Assembly (NCBI GenBank): GCA_037176845.1
Contig: JAYKXP010000088.1
Span: 124,001-188,000 of the forward strand
Direction: 5' to 3'
DNA: 64,000 bases
Origin: Paramarasmius palmivorus
Taxonomy: Eukaryota > Basidiomycota > Agaricomycetes > Agaricales > Marasmiaceae
The position numbers and the translations under genes are program-made. Under the pieces are notes generated by a model. That model was not told where the DNA came from and made no database searches. It saw nothing but the letters and a program-made list of their open reading frames with translations. Positions within the stretch are counted from its first letter, which is position 1; every line of letters begins with the position of its first letter. Of the stretch, positions 1 to 10,949 are shown piece after piece.

Positions 1-851
1 ATGTGAGTAGCTCCCAGCTGTGGCGTTCGTGTCCGAACAAAGCTGACGCATATTGACGGCAAGGTTTCGTGGAAACAAAACTACTGGTATAGCTAAGCAC
101 CCAAACGGCGCAGCTGTCTTTATCTCTTGGAGACGATTAGTGTTTTGCCTTTGATACTTGGATGGTGGTTTCTTTCTGGAAACTATATACCCTATCCACT
201 CCTGATACTCGCGTATTTGTGGCACCATGCTCTACACGATACGTGAGTTGACGAACAGACACGTCCTTAGGCCTTAGCACTCACGTCTGGTACGAATACA
301 TGTCCGGAAAAATAATACAGTTTTTTGAAGTAGTCGTCGTACGTGGCCTTATTTGAGGTAGAATTTCGGGAGAACTTCGAGTCAGCATGTGAAAATGAGA
401 GAACATGTCGTACTCAAGTAAATGAAAGGCCGAGATAAAGACTCGAAGAACAATAAGACACAAGATGTTCAAAAGAAGAATGGAGAACGTTCCTTCGGTT
501 CAACGCGCGCGAATACTATCAATGCCGGCTTCACCGTAGTACCTGAACATCGATGTTGAAATGTGGGTCCCCAAGTCACAGAAAATACTCACTTGCACCT
601 GCCTTTAGACTATTTCCCGGTTGAACCGCGCTGAAGTTTCTCCTGACTAGAGTCGAGTTCTAGACGGACCTTGTCGAACATCCACAAGGAAAACCTAGGT
701 CCTACAAGCCCATCGCACGCAAGAGTTGATGTTCATCTTTTGCGGAAGGGTGTGGTTCGAAATAAGATGTACATTGGGTAGAGAGTGATCGAGAATTGAA
801 ACGGACATGGTAACCTCCGCGATACATATTCGTTTAGGGCTTGTTGTACAT
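1..851. other. No gene recognised (window edge)
   Basis: Both strands hold only short open frames with no family resemblance and no convincing chain of exons. The window may start inside an intron or the flank of a gene lying to the left, because a GTGAGT-like donor occurs in the first ten bases. Nothing firmer can be supported. Confidence 0.4.
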
Positions 852-1798
852 TTACAATTTCTGTTCGGTAGAATTGGGTAGCTCAACGATCTGATCACTT
901 CCGGGATACGGCGGGAGATTCAGCTCAAATTTCTCCTCTAGAGGCCTACAAATCCACTCAGCACATGCACCAGGAATGATGGTACAAAACTCACTTGGGG
1001 ACAAATCTTCCTCCGAGAAAATGCCTTCCCGTGAAACTCCTAGCACCCTGTTTGGGTGCTGTCAAGCTAAGCAACACGTCGGGATTCAAACCGACTCCTA
1101 TGTCATTTCCTTTCTCAACATCCCATCCAGAGGGTATGTCCACAGACACGATAGGTAGCTTGGATGCTGTCAAAAGTGGTAATACGGCGTCGAATGGTGC
1201 TCGAATGGGAGGTTTGAAAGAGAACCCAAAGATGGCGTCGAGTATGACATCGGTCGTTTTAAGGGCACTTTCCAGTTCAGAGGTAGATGTAGTCGATGGC
1301 GGGATTGTTGGGATGTGCATGTTGTCACATTGCTTTTTGAGTCTCTGGTATATATCCTTGGAACCGGGCTACTTGGAAGGGTGAACATGAGAGTAGCTAC
1401 TTGCGAGAATTGGAGGACGATACTTACCTTGGGCATGTAGATGGTTGGTCGGTACCCAAACATTCCTGTGCAACACTATACTTAGCCATGACGAACGTCT
1501 CAGCTCTGCACCGCTTTCTCTCACCCAGATGTCGTGCAGCAACGAGACCATCGCCACCTATTGAGCGTCAGTATGTTCCTATGATTTCACCGTGCAACCT
1601 TTCCAAACCTTGATTTCCAGGCCCACAGCACACCAGAACTCGAGGATACTGTTCTTTGTCGTAGCATCGAGCGAGAGTTTGCGCGCAAGCCAATCCAGCA
1701 AGCTCCATAAGCTTTGAGTGTATTCGTTTGTCGTTGACCCTCTAAATCCTGTGAATGAGACGTACTTGGTCGATACTAAATGCTCCCGCAGAACTCAT
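852..1798 (-). CDS. NAXE: NAD(P)H-hydrate epimerase (YjeF_N family)
   Basis: The enzyme epimerises the R form of damaged, hydrated NAD(P)H (NADHX/NADPHX) so that the partner dehydratase can repair it. On the minus strand about six exons join into a protein of roughly 240 residues, the usual family size. Family motifs appear in order: SIDQLMELAG near the N terminus, the GNQGGDGLVAARHL nucleotide-binding loop, FGYRPTIYMPK, DAIFGFSFK with the expected catalytic-region aspartate, DIPSGWDVEKG, LSLTAPK, and the closing GGRFVPK and NLPPYPG motifs. The start at 1798 gives the normal short N terminus; any targeting peptide would need another upstream exon. The terminal exon ends with TAA at 852. Family assignment is firm; exon edges come from motif continuity and GT-AG sites. 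Confidence 0.93.
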
Positions 1799-2364
1799 CA
1801 ATTCTTCGTCGATCTGACACCGATCACGGGAAGCGTTATTGCTGGTACAAACTCGAGAGAAATCAGTATTACTTGTTGAGCAAGTTTTGCTGTCAGATAG
1901 CGTATAGACATGGTGATTGAGATGAAAGAGTGGAGGGAGTGGTAGTTCAATTGCAAGGTTCAGAATACTAGCGGGTCCGTCCTTGGTAGAATGCCGGCGG
2001 CATAGCTCTAACCCTGATTCGGGGTAAACATCGGGATAACAACGGTTTGAACACTTTTTGCTCCCCCTCGCAACTTGGTCAGAACAACCGCACCCTGTCA
2101 TCTTGAAACCATTTCAAAAATGCGGTAACATAGTATCCAAGCACCCTCAATTAAAGGTGATTCCAAAGTTTGAATTCGTTATTTGCATTTCTAACTTCGC
2201 GTCTTCCGATTCCCTTTTCAAACCCTTTTTTTGTCCGTCTTATTCTACATCTTCGTCGTATCTGGTGTATGTTTTTTGTCATCTTTTGTCTCTCATTATG
2301 GTCTCCGTAACGAATCTAAGAAGTCAGTCGCAGGTTTTCATTACTCTCGTCAAATACTGACCAG
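1799..2364. other. Intergenic space and unresolved 5' exon of the 7-TM gene
   Basis: This holds the upstream region of the minus-strand epimerase gene and probably the promoter and first exon of the next plus-strand gene. An ATG at 2298 lies nearby, but joining it in frame to the recognised second exon would need an intron of only about 30 nt, so the true first exon is unknown. Confidence 0.4.
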
Positions 2365-4208
2365 AAGTTATTTAGTTATCACCACTGTACTCTTTGGAGT
2401 AGCGCAATTGACGACCTATGCGAGAGCCATCTTGCGATATAGAAGGCATAGGTTTTGGGTAGACGACGGAGTTGCGTTGCTTGCAACGATATGTTCGCTT
2501 GTAGGACTGGTCTGTTTTTGGGTTGACTCGGATGTTGAAGGTAGGATTCACCTCGATGTCGTTTTGGGTGACGTGCTGAAGCTTCATTTACCTAGGTATC
2601 GGCCCGTTTGTTCAATCGGAGGCGAGCAGAATCCGAGCATCATGGGTTGTGAATGGTATGTTTATCTCGGTGCTCTGGTGAGTGACTTTGTGACTCTGTT
2701 CATCTCGCGTCTTACTTATCCTTTGATAGGTCATCGCGTCTGGCTATTCTGTTGTCGTTGATCAGAGTCCTTCCGTATCGTCTCAGGAGCATCCCATATG
2801 CTGTCTGCTGCCTATTTATGATGATGTGGGCGGCTATACTCGCCCTGACTGTAAAAATGTGCGAACCTTCCGCAGAGTGGTGGAAAGTCAACCATCATTG
2901 TCAAGGTACTTGGAAGTGGGGTTCTGTGCAATCCAACGTCTGACTAGCTTTTAGATCGTGTTACCTTGATGACTACGCTGTCCTGTAGGTTGTCCGCCGC
3001 ATTGCGTATCTTTCTGCCCTGACATATGAATAGTTGAGTTTTTCTCGGCCCTTTTTCTCGTCCTTGCGCCGGCCGTGCTTTCCGCCAAACTTCCTGAGGA
3101 TATACCGGCGCTTCAACAGGGGATAGTTTCCTCGGTGGCTGTGGTGGGCCTTTTCCTCCTTGGCGGAAGCATTGCCCACGGCATCTTCTTCGTGCAGCAT
3201 AATGGAGACCTCGAGCAACTCACAGCATGTATACAGGTGTGAATATTCAGATTGTCATTGATCACTTTCAGGGCTGATATCGCGACACAGGTCGCAACGA
3301 CACTCCTATTCACCAACATACCGGCGTTGGTTGTCTTTGCTTCTGGGTCTCATGGGCGAAATCTCGATAAGCCTTCTCACACTGGTTCTATTTCACCGTC
3401 AGGACCTGGCAAGTTCTCTGTTGAGAGCATGAAGGCATCCATAGGATTCCCGAGGCCACTGAGCGCAAGATCTTCCACGCCTCTAACCGACAAAAGTGCG
3501 ACACCCGAACCATCTCCGTACCACCTCTCATTCTTTCCTCCCGTGTCGAGTGAGAAGCGGCAACAGACGGCTCTGCTGCTGGGTCTTCCGATTGACTCCG
3601 AAAGACGCGATATCCCAGGGTCACCGTCGATATATTCAGATGAAAATACTGCCGACACTCATCGTGCTACTCTACCAATAGCCAACAAGTTTGCCCGCGA
3701 CCTCACTCCCACAACCCCACATTCAGAGACTCTGTATTCCCGAGATTCCATCCATGATTATCCCTTCATCAACGAACCGCCAGACGCGTATACTGCGGTT
3801 GATCAAACCCCTCGTGTGCCATCATGGCTTTCTAACCAGTCCTCGATACTGGATCAATATCACCAGGCGCTCACCCCAGCGCCCGAGACGCCAGGTTCAG
3901 GTAGGTCAACCATCGTCGACCGGACACCACTTTTACCGGAAGCCAAGGCAGTTCGATTCCTTTCTCCCCTCGTCACCGAAGCCTACACGCCACCCGCTTC
4001 CGATACGAACTCTTCCACATACTCAACTTCCTCGGCCTCGACACCGATCTCAAAGTATCTGGCCGAGGAAGATCCTTTCAGTAGTCAAACCATCGGCGCG
4101 GCCGTCATAGACGTTCAACCTGGAGTTGCGATAGAACTTGCAATGCCAAAGCCAGCGTGGCTTTGTGGACCCGAGCCGCAGCGCATCTCCCAGGTTCAGC
4201 CCTTTTGA
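2365..4208 (+). CDS. Fungal 7-TM integral membrane protein with long Ser/Pro/Thr tail
   Basis: At least five exons encode successive hydrophobic helices. They include one starting ITTVLFGVAQLTTYARAIL, one with DDGVALLATICSLVGLVCFW, one with RLAILLSLIRVLPYRL followed by CCLFMMMWAAILALTVKMC, one with EFFSALFLVLAPAVLSAKL, one with VAVVGLFLLGGSIAHGIFF, and a last one ending TLLFTNIPALVVFASG. A polar C-terminal tail of nearly 300 residues follows, rich in Ser, Pro and Thr, and ends at the TGA at 4208. The topology and the (S)RL..L.SLIR motif match basidiomycete-expanded uncharacterised 7-TM proteins with a GPCR-like layout. Ligand and function are unknown. The start codon was not resolved, so the span begins at the first recognisable exon. 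Confidence 0.7.
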
Positions 4209-4754
4209 AGTTAAAGAATCCTAGTTGGTTCAGAAATGCCCCAGGTGGCATCCAAAGATGTTTTTATTTCAATCTCTTAGTTGGGTCTCTCGTTGCTATG
4301 CTCCTCTCCTTACTCGCCACACTCCTTAATACCGCCCATTCCTTTGCTGTGCTACTGCATTCCACAAACGGCTTCGAGCGAATGATTGGGTTTTGATTCG
4401 GCTCTTGGCTCGATGAGACATTTAGAGTTGATCTCCCCTTCTTTGATAGAAGAGTTTTTACTTTACTTTAGATCTTTGTTGGTTTTCAAACAATTGACTG
4501 ACAGTTAATTTATGTACTATACTATTCGTTCACTTGGACTTCTCTCCTACATGGTGTTGCTCGGGCTGTATGATGTGTATCTTTCGTTCGTGCTGATTCT
4601 CAAAGACACTTCAGTTTTGGCTCGGAGCTTACCGACGTTCAGACTTTGACTGTCGTTTTTCGATCGCTATGCGAAGGTGAGACCGATGATGTACTCCTGT
4701 GTTGCAGCGTATTTCTTCATAAAAACCACTACATTCCATTAATCTCGCCGCCGA
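4209..4754. other. Intergenic region
   Basis: A short plus-strand open frame (to 4396) overlaps the end of the 7-TM gene and has a hydrophobic stretch but no support as a separate gene. The rest is probably the 3' UTR of that gene plus the promoter of the next one. Confidence 0.4.
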
Positions 4755-5511
4755 ATGGCTACCTCGTCATCGAGTCAGCGGGTTAAAGTGACTCCTCTGC
4801 AGTTTCTGCCAGATGACTCTGAGCATGGTAAGTAAATGGTCTTGTGGATCCAATCTTGAGGCTGACGGTTTTTTAGGTGACGAAAGACCTCCTCGATGGG
4901 TATCTCCAAGCGTCAAAGAAGAATGGCCTGACTATTTTCCCGGTGCGTCGCTGTCTTTCTATTAGTATCTCGAGTTAATTGACCACTTGAGAGAATTGTC
5001 CAGACTCGGAGACATCTTCAAGACACGCTCTTCAAAGCACAACTATATCACATCCGGAGGCCAAGGAAGTCGGACATGAAGGAGCACACGATCAGTGGCG
5101 GCAGTATGCTGCAGCCAGTGAACAACTTGTGAGTCTCAAAGTGTGTATCAGTGACACCTTCTCCATGAATCACATTTTAAGCTCAAACCCGGTCCTGATG
5201 ACCACCACGAACATTACGAAGGCTACGACGTCTACGTCAGAACGCTGGACATCCCAGGACATCTAGATCCTGGACTCAGCAAGCGTTATTTTGTCAAGAT
5301 CATGAAGAACAACAAAATTGTTCAAGACTTTACCCCACCAATCGGAGTCTACGAACAGCTCATCCCAGATACGCCTTTCATACCTATAGCGGGTATGAAC
5401 GTGTTTCAGCTGCCCGCACACAACGTGTATGAAATTAAATACAAGGAGAAGCTGCTTTGTGCTTTCGGGGGTACTTTCATCAGGGATTTGGAGTACCAAT
5501 CCTTTACTTAA
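4755..5511 (+). CDS. Uncharacterised protein, member of a two-copy family in this window
   Basis: Four exons joined at GT-AG sites encode about 190 residues starting MATSSSSQRVKV. The C-terminal half has a compact pattern: a GYDVYVR strand, SKRYFVKIMKNNK, PPIGVY, then YEIKYKEKLLCAFGG. The same ordered pattern occurs in the damaged minus-strand gene near 32 kb (FDVYVRPY, SKRFLLKIF, PIGVY, YTLKYK..ICTFGA). The N termini also match around FLPDD. The domain is not one I can name. There are no signal peptide, membrane helices or catalytic motifs. The start at 4755 is the first ATG and fits the paralogue alignment. Confidence 0.7.
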
Positions 5512-6013
5512 TTCTGGAAGTATCTTTTACTGTGCCCAGTAGTACGGACGTAGAACTTGCTGCCACTAGCGGAAAGATGTAGCGCTTACTGTAAACTGAG
5601 ATGCAAATGTCAGATATTGGGTCGGGTCCTGCAACCTAAAATGTGACACTTGTTGCACTAGAGTATGTACCCCATTAAGGTACCGTGGCCCGCCAGCAAA
5701 GAGACAGGCATGCAAGTCGGATACGATGGACGTTGATTATACCGGGTCTAAACAAGCGCCCAAGAAACGTGGCGCTTGTGATCCTGGGAAACCGGTCCGT
5801 GCGCCTTGTTTAAAAGGGGCGATGTCAACGAATGCAAACAGATCCCTTTTCCCTTCAGACCACTAGATGCTGATATCGACCACTTTTTCGCCCGCCTTGG
5901 TGGTCGTCTCATAACAGGAGCGGCTCTTGTCGCTGGCGGGCGTGCTCGCCCAGCGTCACTCGTTTTTACACTCTACAAACATATCTCAATTGTCTAACAA
6001 CAAGCGATACAAA
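5512..6013. other. Intergenic region upstream of the copper-fist gene
   Basis: This covers the 3' flank of the unknown gene and the promoter and 5' UTR of the copper-fist regulator. A short plus-strand open frame at 5806-5997 has no recognisable features. Confidence 0.35.
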
Positions 6014-8014
6014 ATGGTGGGTTACAGGTAGCTCAATGCTGTTGAGATCTCATGACTGACATGAGCCGTTGGTTTAGGTTCTAATCAGCAGCAAGAAATA
6101 TGCATGGTGAGTGTTGGCGCTATCAATGACAGTGCAGTATGAGTTAATCCGCCCTTTTTGTGCCAGTGAAACGTGCATCAAGGGTCATCGGTGAGGGTTA
6201 TATTTTGAATATGTGCGACGAGAAATCTGACCGCCTTACCAGGTCAAGCTCATGCAAGCACACCGATAGGCCGTTATTCGAGATCAAAAAGAAAGGGAGA
6301 CCAGTTACACAGTGCGAACACTGTCGAGAATTACGCAAGACAAAGCAAGTCCATGTTAAATGTATATGTACGAAGGCCGAAGGAACATCCTCAAAAGGTG
6401 TGTATACAAACATCCGCTTTCTACGGTTGGCTTAGCCATAAGGTCTTTTCTCTTTGTCATTGCTCTATTTTTAGGTTCGACTAAGACGTTGGAGAGCGCC
6501 GCGTTCCCCAATGGCTTGCCTGAAGCATTGGAAGCGTCGGTTGCACTGCAACTCTTATCAGAAGGAACTTCCTCCGACTCTGATCATGGTTCGTTGTTTT
6601 CGTTCTCGTATCCGTGTGATTAGATTTAATCTTATTTATAGCCGGCGGGTGTACTTGCCACCTCGGTGGCGAATGTCACTGTTGCGTTCCGCGGAAAAGT
6701 GCCCCCCGACGACGCAGAAAGGAGGCGTCCGATCCAGGTCCCCACTCTGGCGCCACTACACCTCCAATTACCTTACCTACCGCTTCACACGCCACACTCT
6801 CCCGTATTGCAGAACTTCGACCTGTCCTTCCCAAACCTATTGGCAGAAGGTTCGATCATGAAGGCCCCATCCATGAACCATCATCGAGTAGTCATAACGC
6901 CCACGGTACCACACGCCATCATCACGACAGCACCTTCAGCCCTTATGGCCGCGCATACGACTATACTCATCAGAGTTTTATCCCTGAAACCCCCATGGTT
7001 TCTGGCCCCGATCTTCATCCTGTCAACAGCCTCAAGGCCAACCCCCTGTCCACCACATCTTCTCCATCACCTGGCGAACCGATATCGGGAGGAAATACCA
7101 GCCGGATTGATGGACAGCTCTCCTTTGGTTCAGGTGATATGAATGAATGGAGCACAATCCAGTCCACCGGAGATTTCCTCAGATCCTTGTGCGGTTGCTC
7201 TGATGGATGTCGCTGCCAGGGTTGCACGACTTCCTCTACTACATCTGATCCTTCTGGTGCTTGCCATACAAACCGGGCTTGCGGTGGATGTCTGAACTGC
7301 GCTGCTCTTGCAGCCATACCCTTCTCAGACCTCCTGCCTCCTAATACGGCCTTATCAATACACAGTAGTGCTTCTCGTGATGCTAATCGGCCGCGCGACG
7401 CTATTGATGAGTGGGCGAGGCGAGTTGGTTCCTTCGCGGGTGCCGCTGACACCTCTGCCCTACCATCTCCTTTTGACGTGGCCGGTTACCCCCAGGGCTC
7501 TCAACAGTCGAACGCAGTGTATTTCCCATCGTCGGCAACCGAAGAGTTTACTGCTGGCTTTCAGTTTACCCAAACCCATGGTGGATATCGTAGCAGTGGT
7601 TGTCGATGCCCACCAGGGCTCTGCGAGTGTCACAACAGTTCTGGGTGTGGTTGCGATGGATGTCAAGCTGGCTTGAGCTTCCCAACCAACCTAAATTTAC
7701 CCGTATCTCAAGAACGAGGATCATGCTGTGGGGCTACTGGTGAGCGTCGCGACTCGCCATTGGATGTCCCAATGTCCGGTATCCCTGCTACCTACGACCA
7801 GTTTACTGGATATATCTCAATGCCAGATGGGTTTCCGGTCACGGGCGAGAGGATGGGTATGGGCATGCGAAGTCGCTCCTCGTCATCATCGTCGTCTTCT
7901 GCATCGGGGTCTAGTCATTTCAGTATACCAAACATGCTTCAACCTCAGATTGGCCGCTTGTCTGCAGCTGGTACTTCGATGCCCTCGTTGTCCAGTAATG
8001 GCCCGCACTTTTGA
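6014..8014 (+). CDS. Copper-fist transcription factor with Cys-rich copper-sensing clusters
   Basis: The family comprises the copper-responsive activators ACE1/MAC1/CUF1, which bind copper and switch metal-homeostasis genes in the nucleus. Exon 1 is only the ATG at 6014; after splicing the N terminus reads MVLISSKKYACETCIKGHR, the canonical copper fist. It is followed by the minor-groove KKGRP motif (family form R/K-GRP) and further Zn/Cu ligands in CEHCRELRK and the CxC of KCICTK. A GGCTCHLGGECHCC block follows around residue 110. Two later Cys clusters lie near 7190-7310 (CGCSDGCRCQGC, then CGGCLNC) and 7600-7670 (CRCPPGLCECH, CGCDGC), as in MAC1-type copper-sensing repeats. The tail is Ser-rich and ends at 8014. 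Six or so exons give a protein of about 560 residues. Whether it acts in copper excess or starvation cannot be read from sequence. Confidence 0.92.
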
Positions 8015-8246
8015 ACAATCGTACCTATGATGTACTTGATATCTGTCGATACTTCTCCCCTTAACACCTGTATTGTCTCTTCCTCGATTTTTCCTCCTAT
8101 TGCCATCGCTCAGCGATGATATCATGTCACCGCACCATGAACTTTTCCGTTTGCTATAGTAATATTATGATACGCTCTTGATCTAGATTGTGAAGTTGCA
8201 TACGTTGAGCAGTGTAATGTAATGTTCTGAGGCTGCGTTTAGCTCG

Positions 8247-10571
8247 TCAGTTACCAAGTGTTGTTGAATTTGAGATCCTTAACCATCTATTACTAGCAAA
8301 GTACAATTGAACCGTAGCGACGGAATGGAACGAAAAAGATTCGGTCTGAACGCTAAATTCCGATAAAGCAAAAGTCTTGTGGAACTCGTCGAGTTTGAAC
8401 TTGATGTCTGGACACATTATGAGGACATGAACTAAAAGTTTGGTTGCGTTTTAGACTCACACGGACGTTAGATGCTCCGTAACGGTATCTCTGCAGACCG
8501 GGTTTCCAAGGTGGGCATTGCAATGGCTACAGGACCAGCATAATCTTTCATCCGACCTTTGCACCTCCGCCAGCTCAACCTTTATGTTAGGGATCCGATT
8601 GGGCTCCTTAATAAGATCACTGAGGCGTTTTACCTATCATACAATCATCAACGACGTCCTTTTAGAGACAACGACGACTTACACAATCTCTCCATGTTCC
8701 AATAAATTTCCCGATTTGATACCAAAGTCCCTTCTCATCCATCTCATCTGCAGTTGTCTTCAGGGGGTCCAGTCCAGAAGCTTTCACCAAAGGAACAACC
8801 ACCCCATCTAATCGACATTCGGACATCAAATCGTATTCATCCATATATCGAGGTTCACGGCAGGAAGGTCCATAGATATGTCTGACTACATCGTCAAATG
8901 CCCCCACATACTGACAGCACTGACATTTGACGAGAGAAGTGGCCAAACCAATGGATTCGTTTCCATCGCAATTTGAACCAGGATTGAACTGAACGCCGCT
9001 TCTATGTTTCCGCTTCCACTCCGCAATCGATTGTTTGAATTCCTTTGCGCGGATCACAGCTCTGAAATCGCCGTCGTTGACAACTTCCGTTTCTGGTTTG
9101 ACCAAGAGACCGTTCAGCGGTTTGAGCAGAAACACAGCCGTCGCGTTTGGATATTGACGCCATTTCGCGGGTGTAAGGGACTGTAGAAACTCGGAATACA
9201 ACCCAGAGACGACGTTACATCGATTCTGGAAGAATAGAGGTTTGTTCTTGAACATTCTTCTAGTACGATGGTCATCAATCACATTAATGACGCGAGATTC
9301 GATCGCTTTCCAGCCTTTGTAGAAATAAGTAAGATACCTGAGAAAGCCTCTAATACGCACCGCGATCAGTAAGCGGCGTAGGCCGGCAAACATAACTTAA
9401 CTGTCTGACCATGTTTATGTCTGGGCCGAAGTAACCCAAATCATGGAGGCGGTTTTTCACACTGAAGACAACAATCAGCAAGACGAAATAGAGGCCTCAG
9501 ATCAAGTGCGACATACGCTTTGACGCGTGAATCTATAATTTCTTCCACGTCCTGATTTTGCCTTTCAGTTTGAACTTCCAACCACTTCTCGCAGAGTGCC
9601 CTATGCTGTTGATCGAAGTCATTGAATGGGAAAAGTATATCGAACAGTTACCCATACCTTGCCCATTTCTTCGACGTAGGTTTCCCTTTTTTTTACATAC
9701 TCGTCGTGTGCTGCCTGTTTGCCCACTTTCGATTTCCCAGAACTTTGAAGGTGTTCTAGTTCGCTGATGACCTTATCGATTCCTTTAATAGGGTAAAACA
9801 TGGTACCGCTGTATACTGTCGGTACGACAAGACGGAGAATTGAATCTCTGTCCTTCGATTCTCTTTCCGCGCGATAACTAGGGTAATCCGCGTTAAAGCG
9901 TCTTCGGGAAATGCATCTGTATGTTTTCAATGAGTCAAACAATAGGCTAAACAGACGATACACGACTGACCGATCTCTAAAGCAACTTTGGCATAAACGC
10001 TTCCTTAGAATCCAATCAACCCGTCCTCGACTGCATTTACATACCTATCCATCCATTTAGCAGAAGGAAATTTACACTGATGGAGAGGGAGGAATCGCTC
10101 ACCCAGCACTTAGGTCCACCAAAGAGTAGTCTCATCCAAGAAATCTCAGGTATTTTCACCCCAGGAGGAAGATCTGGGGCATCATATTCGCATTTCAGAG
10201 TCGTAAAAATCGGCCCAATAAAAGTGTTTCGGAATGCTCGGTTTACGTCTATCAGAGCAAAAAGGGTTTCGGGTGAAAGATAGGAGAAAATCTGAAGAAG
10301 AATGTCACATTGGTCGGGTGTAGCTGCACTCCAAGCGACATACTTCGAATAATACATCCAAAGGCATCGAGGGCAACAGACTCAATGACTGGACGTGTCC
10401 TTGGGATTTCTGTCGTTTTCGCTGGCCATCTGGCCATTGATATCAGACCTTGAGACAGGCACGTAAGAAAAGGTAATATGCACCTTGCTTCTCTTCGTCG
10501 TCGTTGCATTTGCGTTTGGGGCGCTTCGATACAATAGCGCCATTACCTTCTTCGCCCTTGTCGTGATCCAT
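8247..10571 (-). CDS. F-box protein A (tandem paralogue)
   Basis: This multi-exon gene encodes about 450 residues. A basic N terminus (MDHDKGEEG) precedes an F-box motif: LPSMPLDVLFE, then after an intron IFSYLSPETLFALIDVNRAF. F-box proteins usually recruit substrates to SCF ubiquitin ligases. Next come a Cys-containing region (RKRLCQSC), a charged coiled-coil segment near 9700, a CRPTPLTDR motif, a long conserved middle region, paired cysteines (KCQCC), HIYGPSC, and KASGLDP...AEMDEKGLWY. The C terminus repeats a CxxC-type motif and ends with DIKFKLDEFHKTF and a stop at 8247. It aligns exon for exon with the gene at 10950-13342. The start at 10571 has an in-frame stop just upstream. Substrates are unknown; C-terminal exon joins are the least certain. 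Confidence 0.75.
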
Positions 10572-10949
10572 CGTTTATCCGTTATTCGAAGATGAAACCT
10601 TCGCGTTCCTAGGTCTCTGAGGGTGTTGTACGGAAAGGAGTTTTGAAGTTCGAAGAAAAGTTGAACGTTGAAACGTCGAAGCTTGACTTGGAAGATCGCG
10701 TTCAAAATTAGGTAATTATCACGTAATATTTTCCCTCAACCCCACAACGCCACTTGATTAGCGCCTGTTTTTCAGCCACTTTTGTAATTAGACCTGTGAC
10801 TTCTTTCTTTTTAATGATAGCAAGCATGTTTACAGACATGCTTCCCAAGGCTTACCATCGTCAGGCCGATTACAGGCCTAGCCTGTCCACAAAGTCCTCT
10901 TTGTTCGTCGCCGACAAATTACACCTCGGGTAAAAACTACATGGAATCG
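10572..10949. other. Intergenic space between the tandem F-box genes
   Basis: This short gap serves as the promoter of gene A and the 3' flank of gene B. No other coding signal is seen. Confidence 0.4.
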
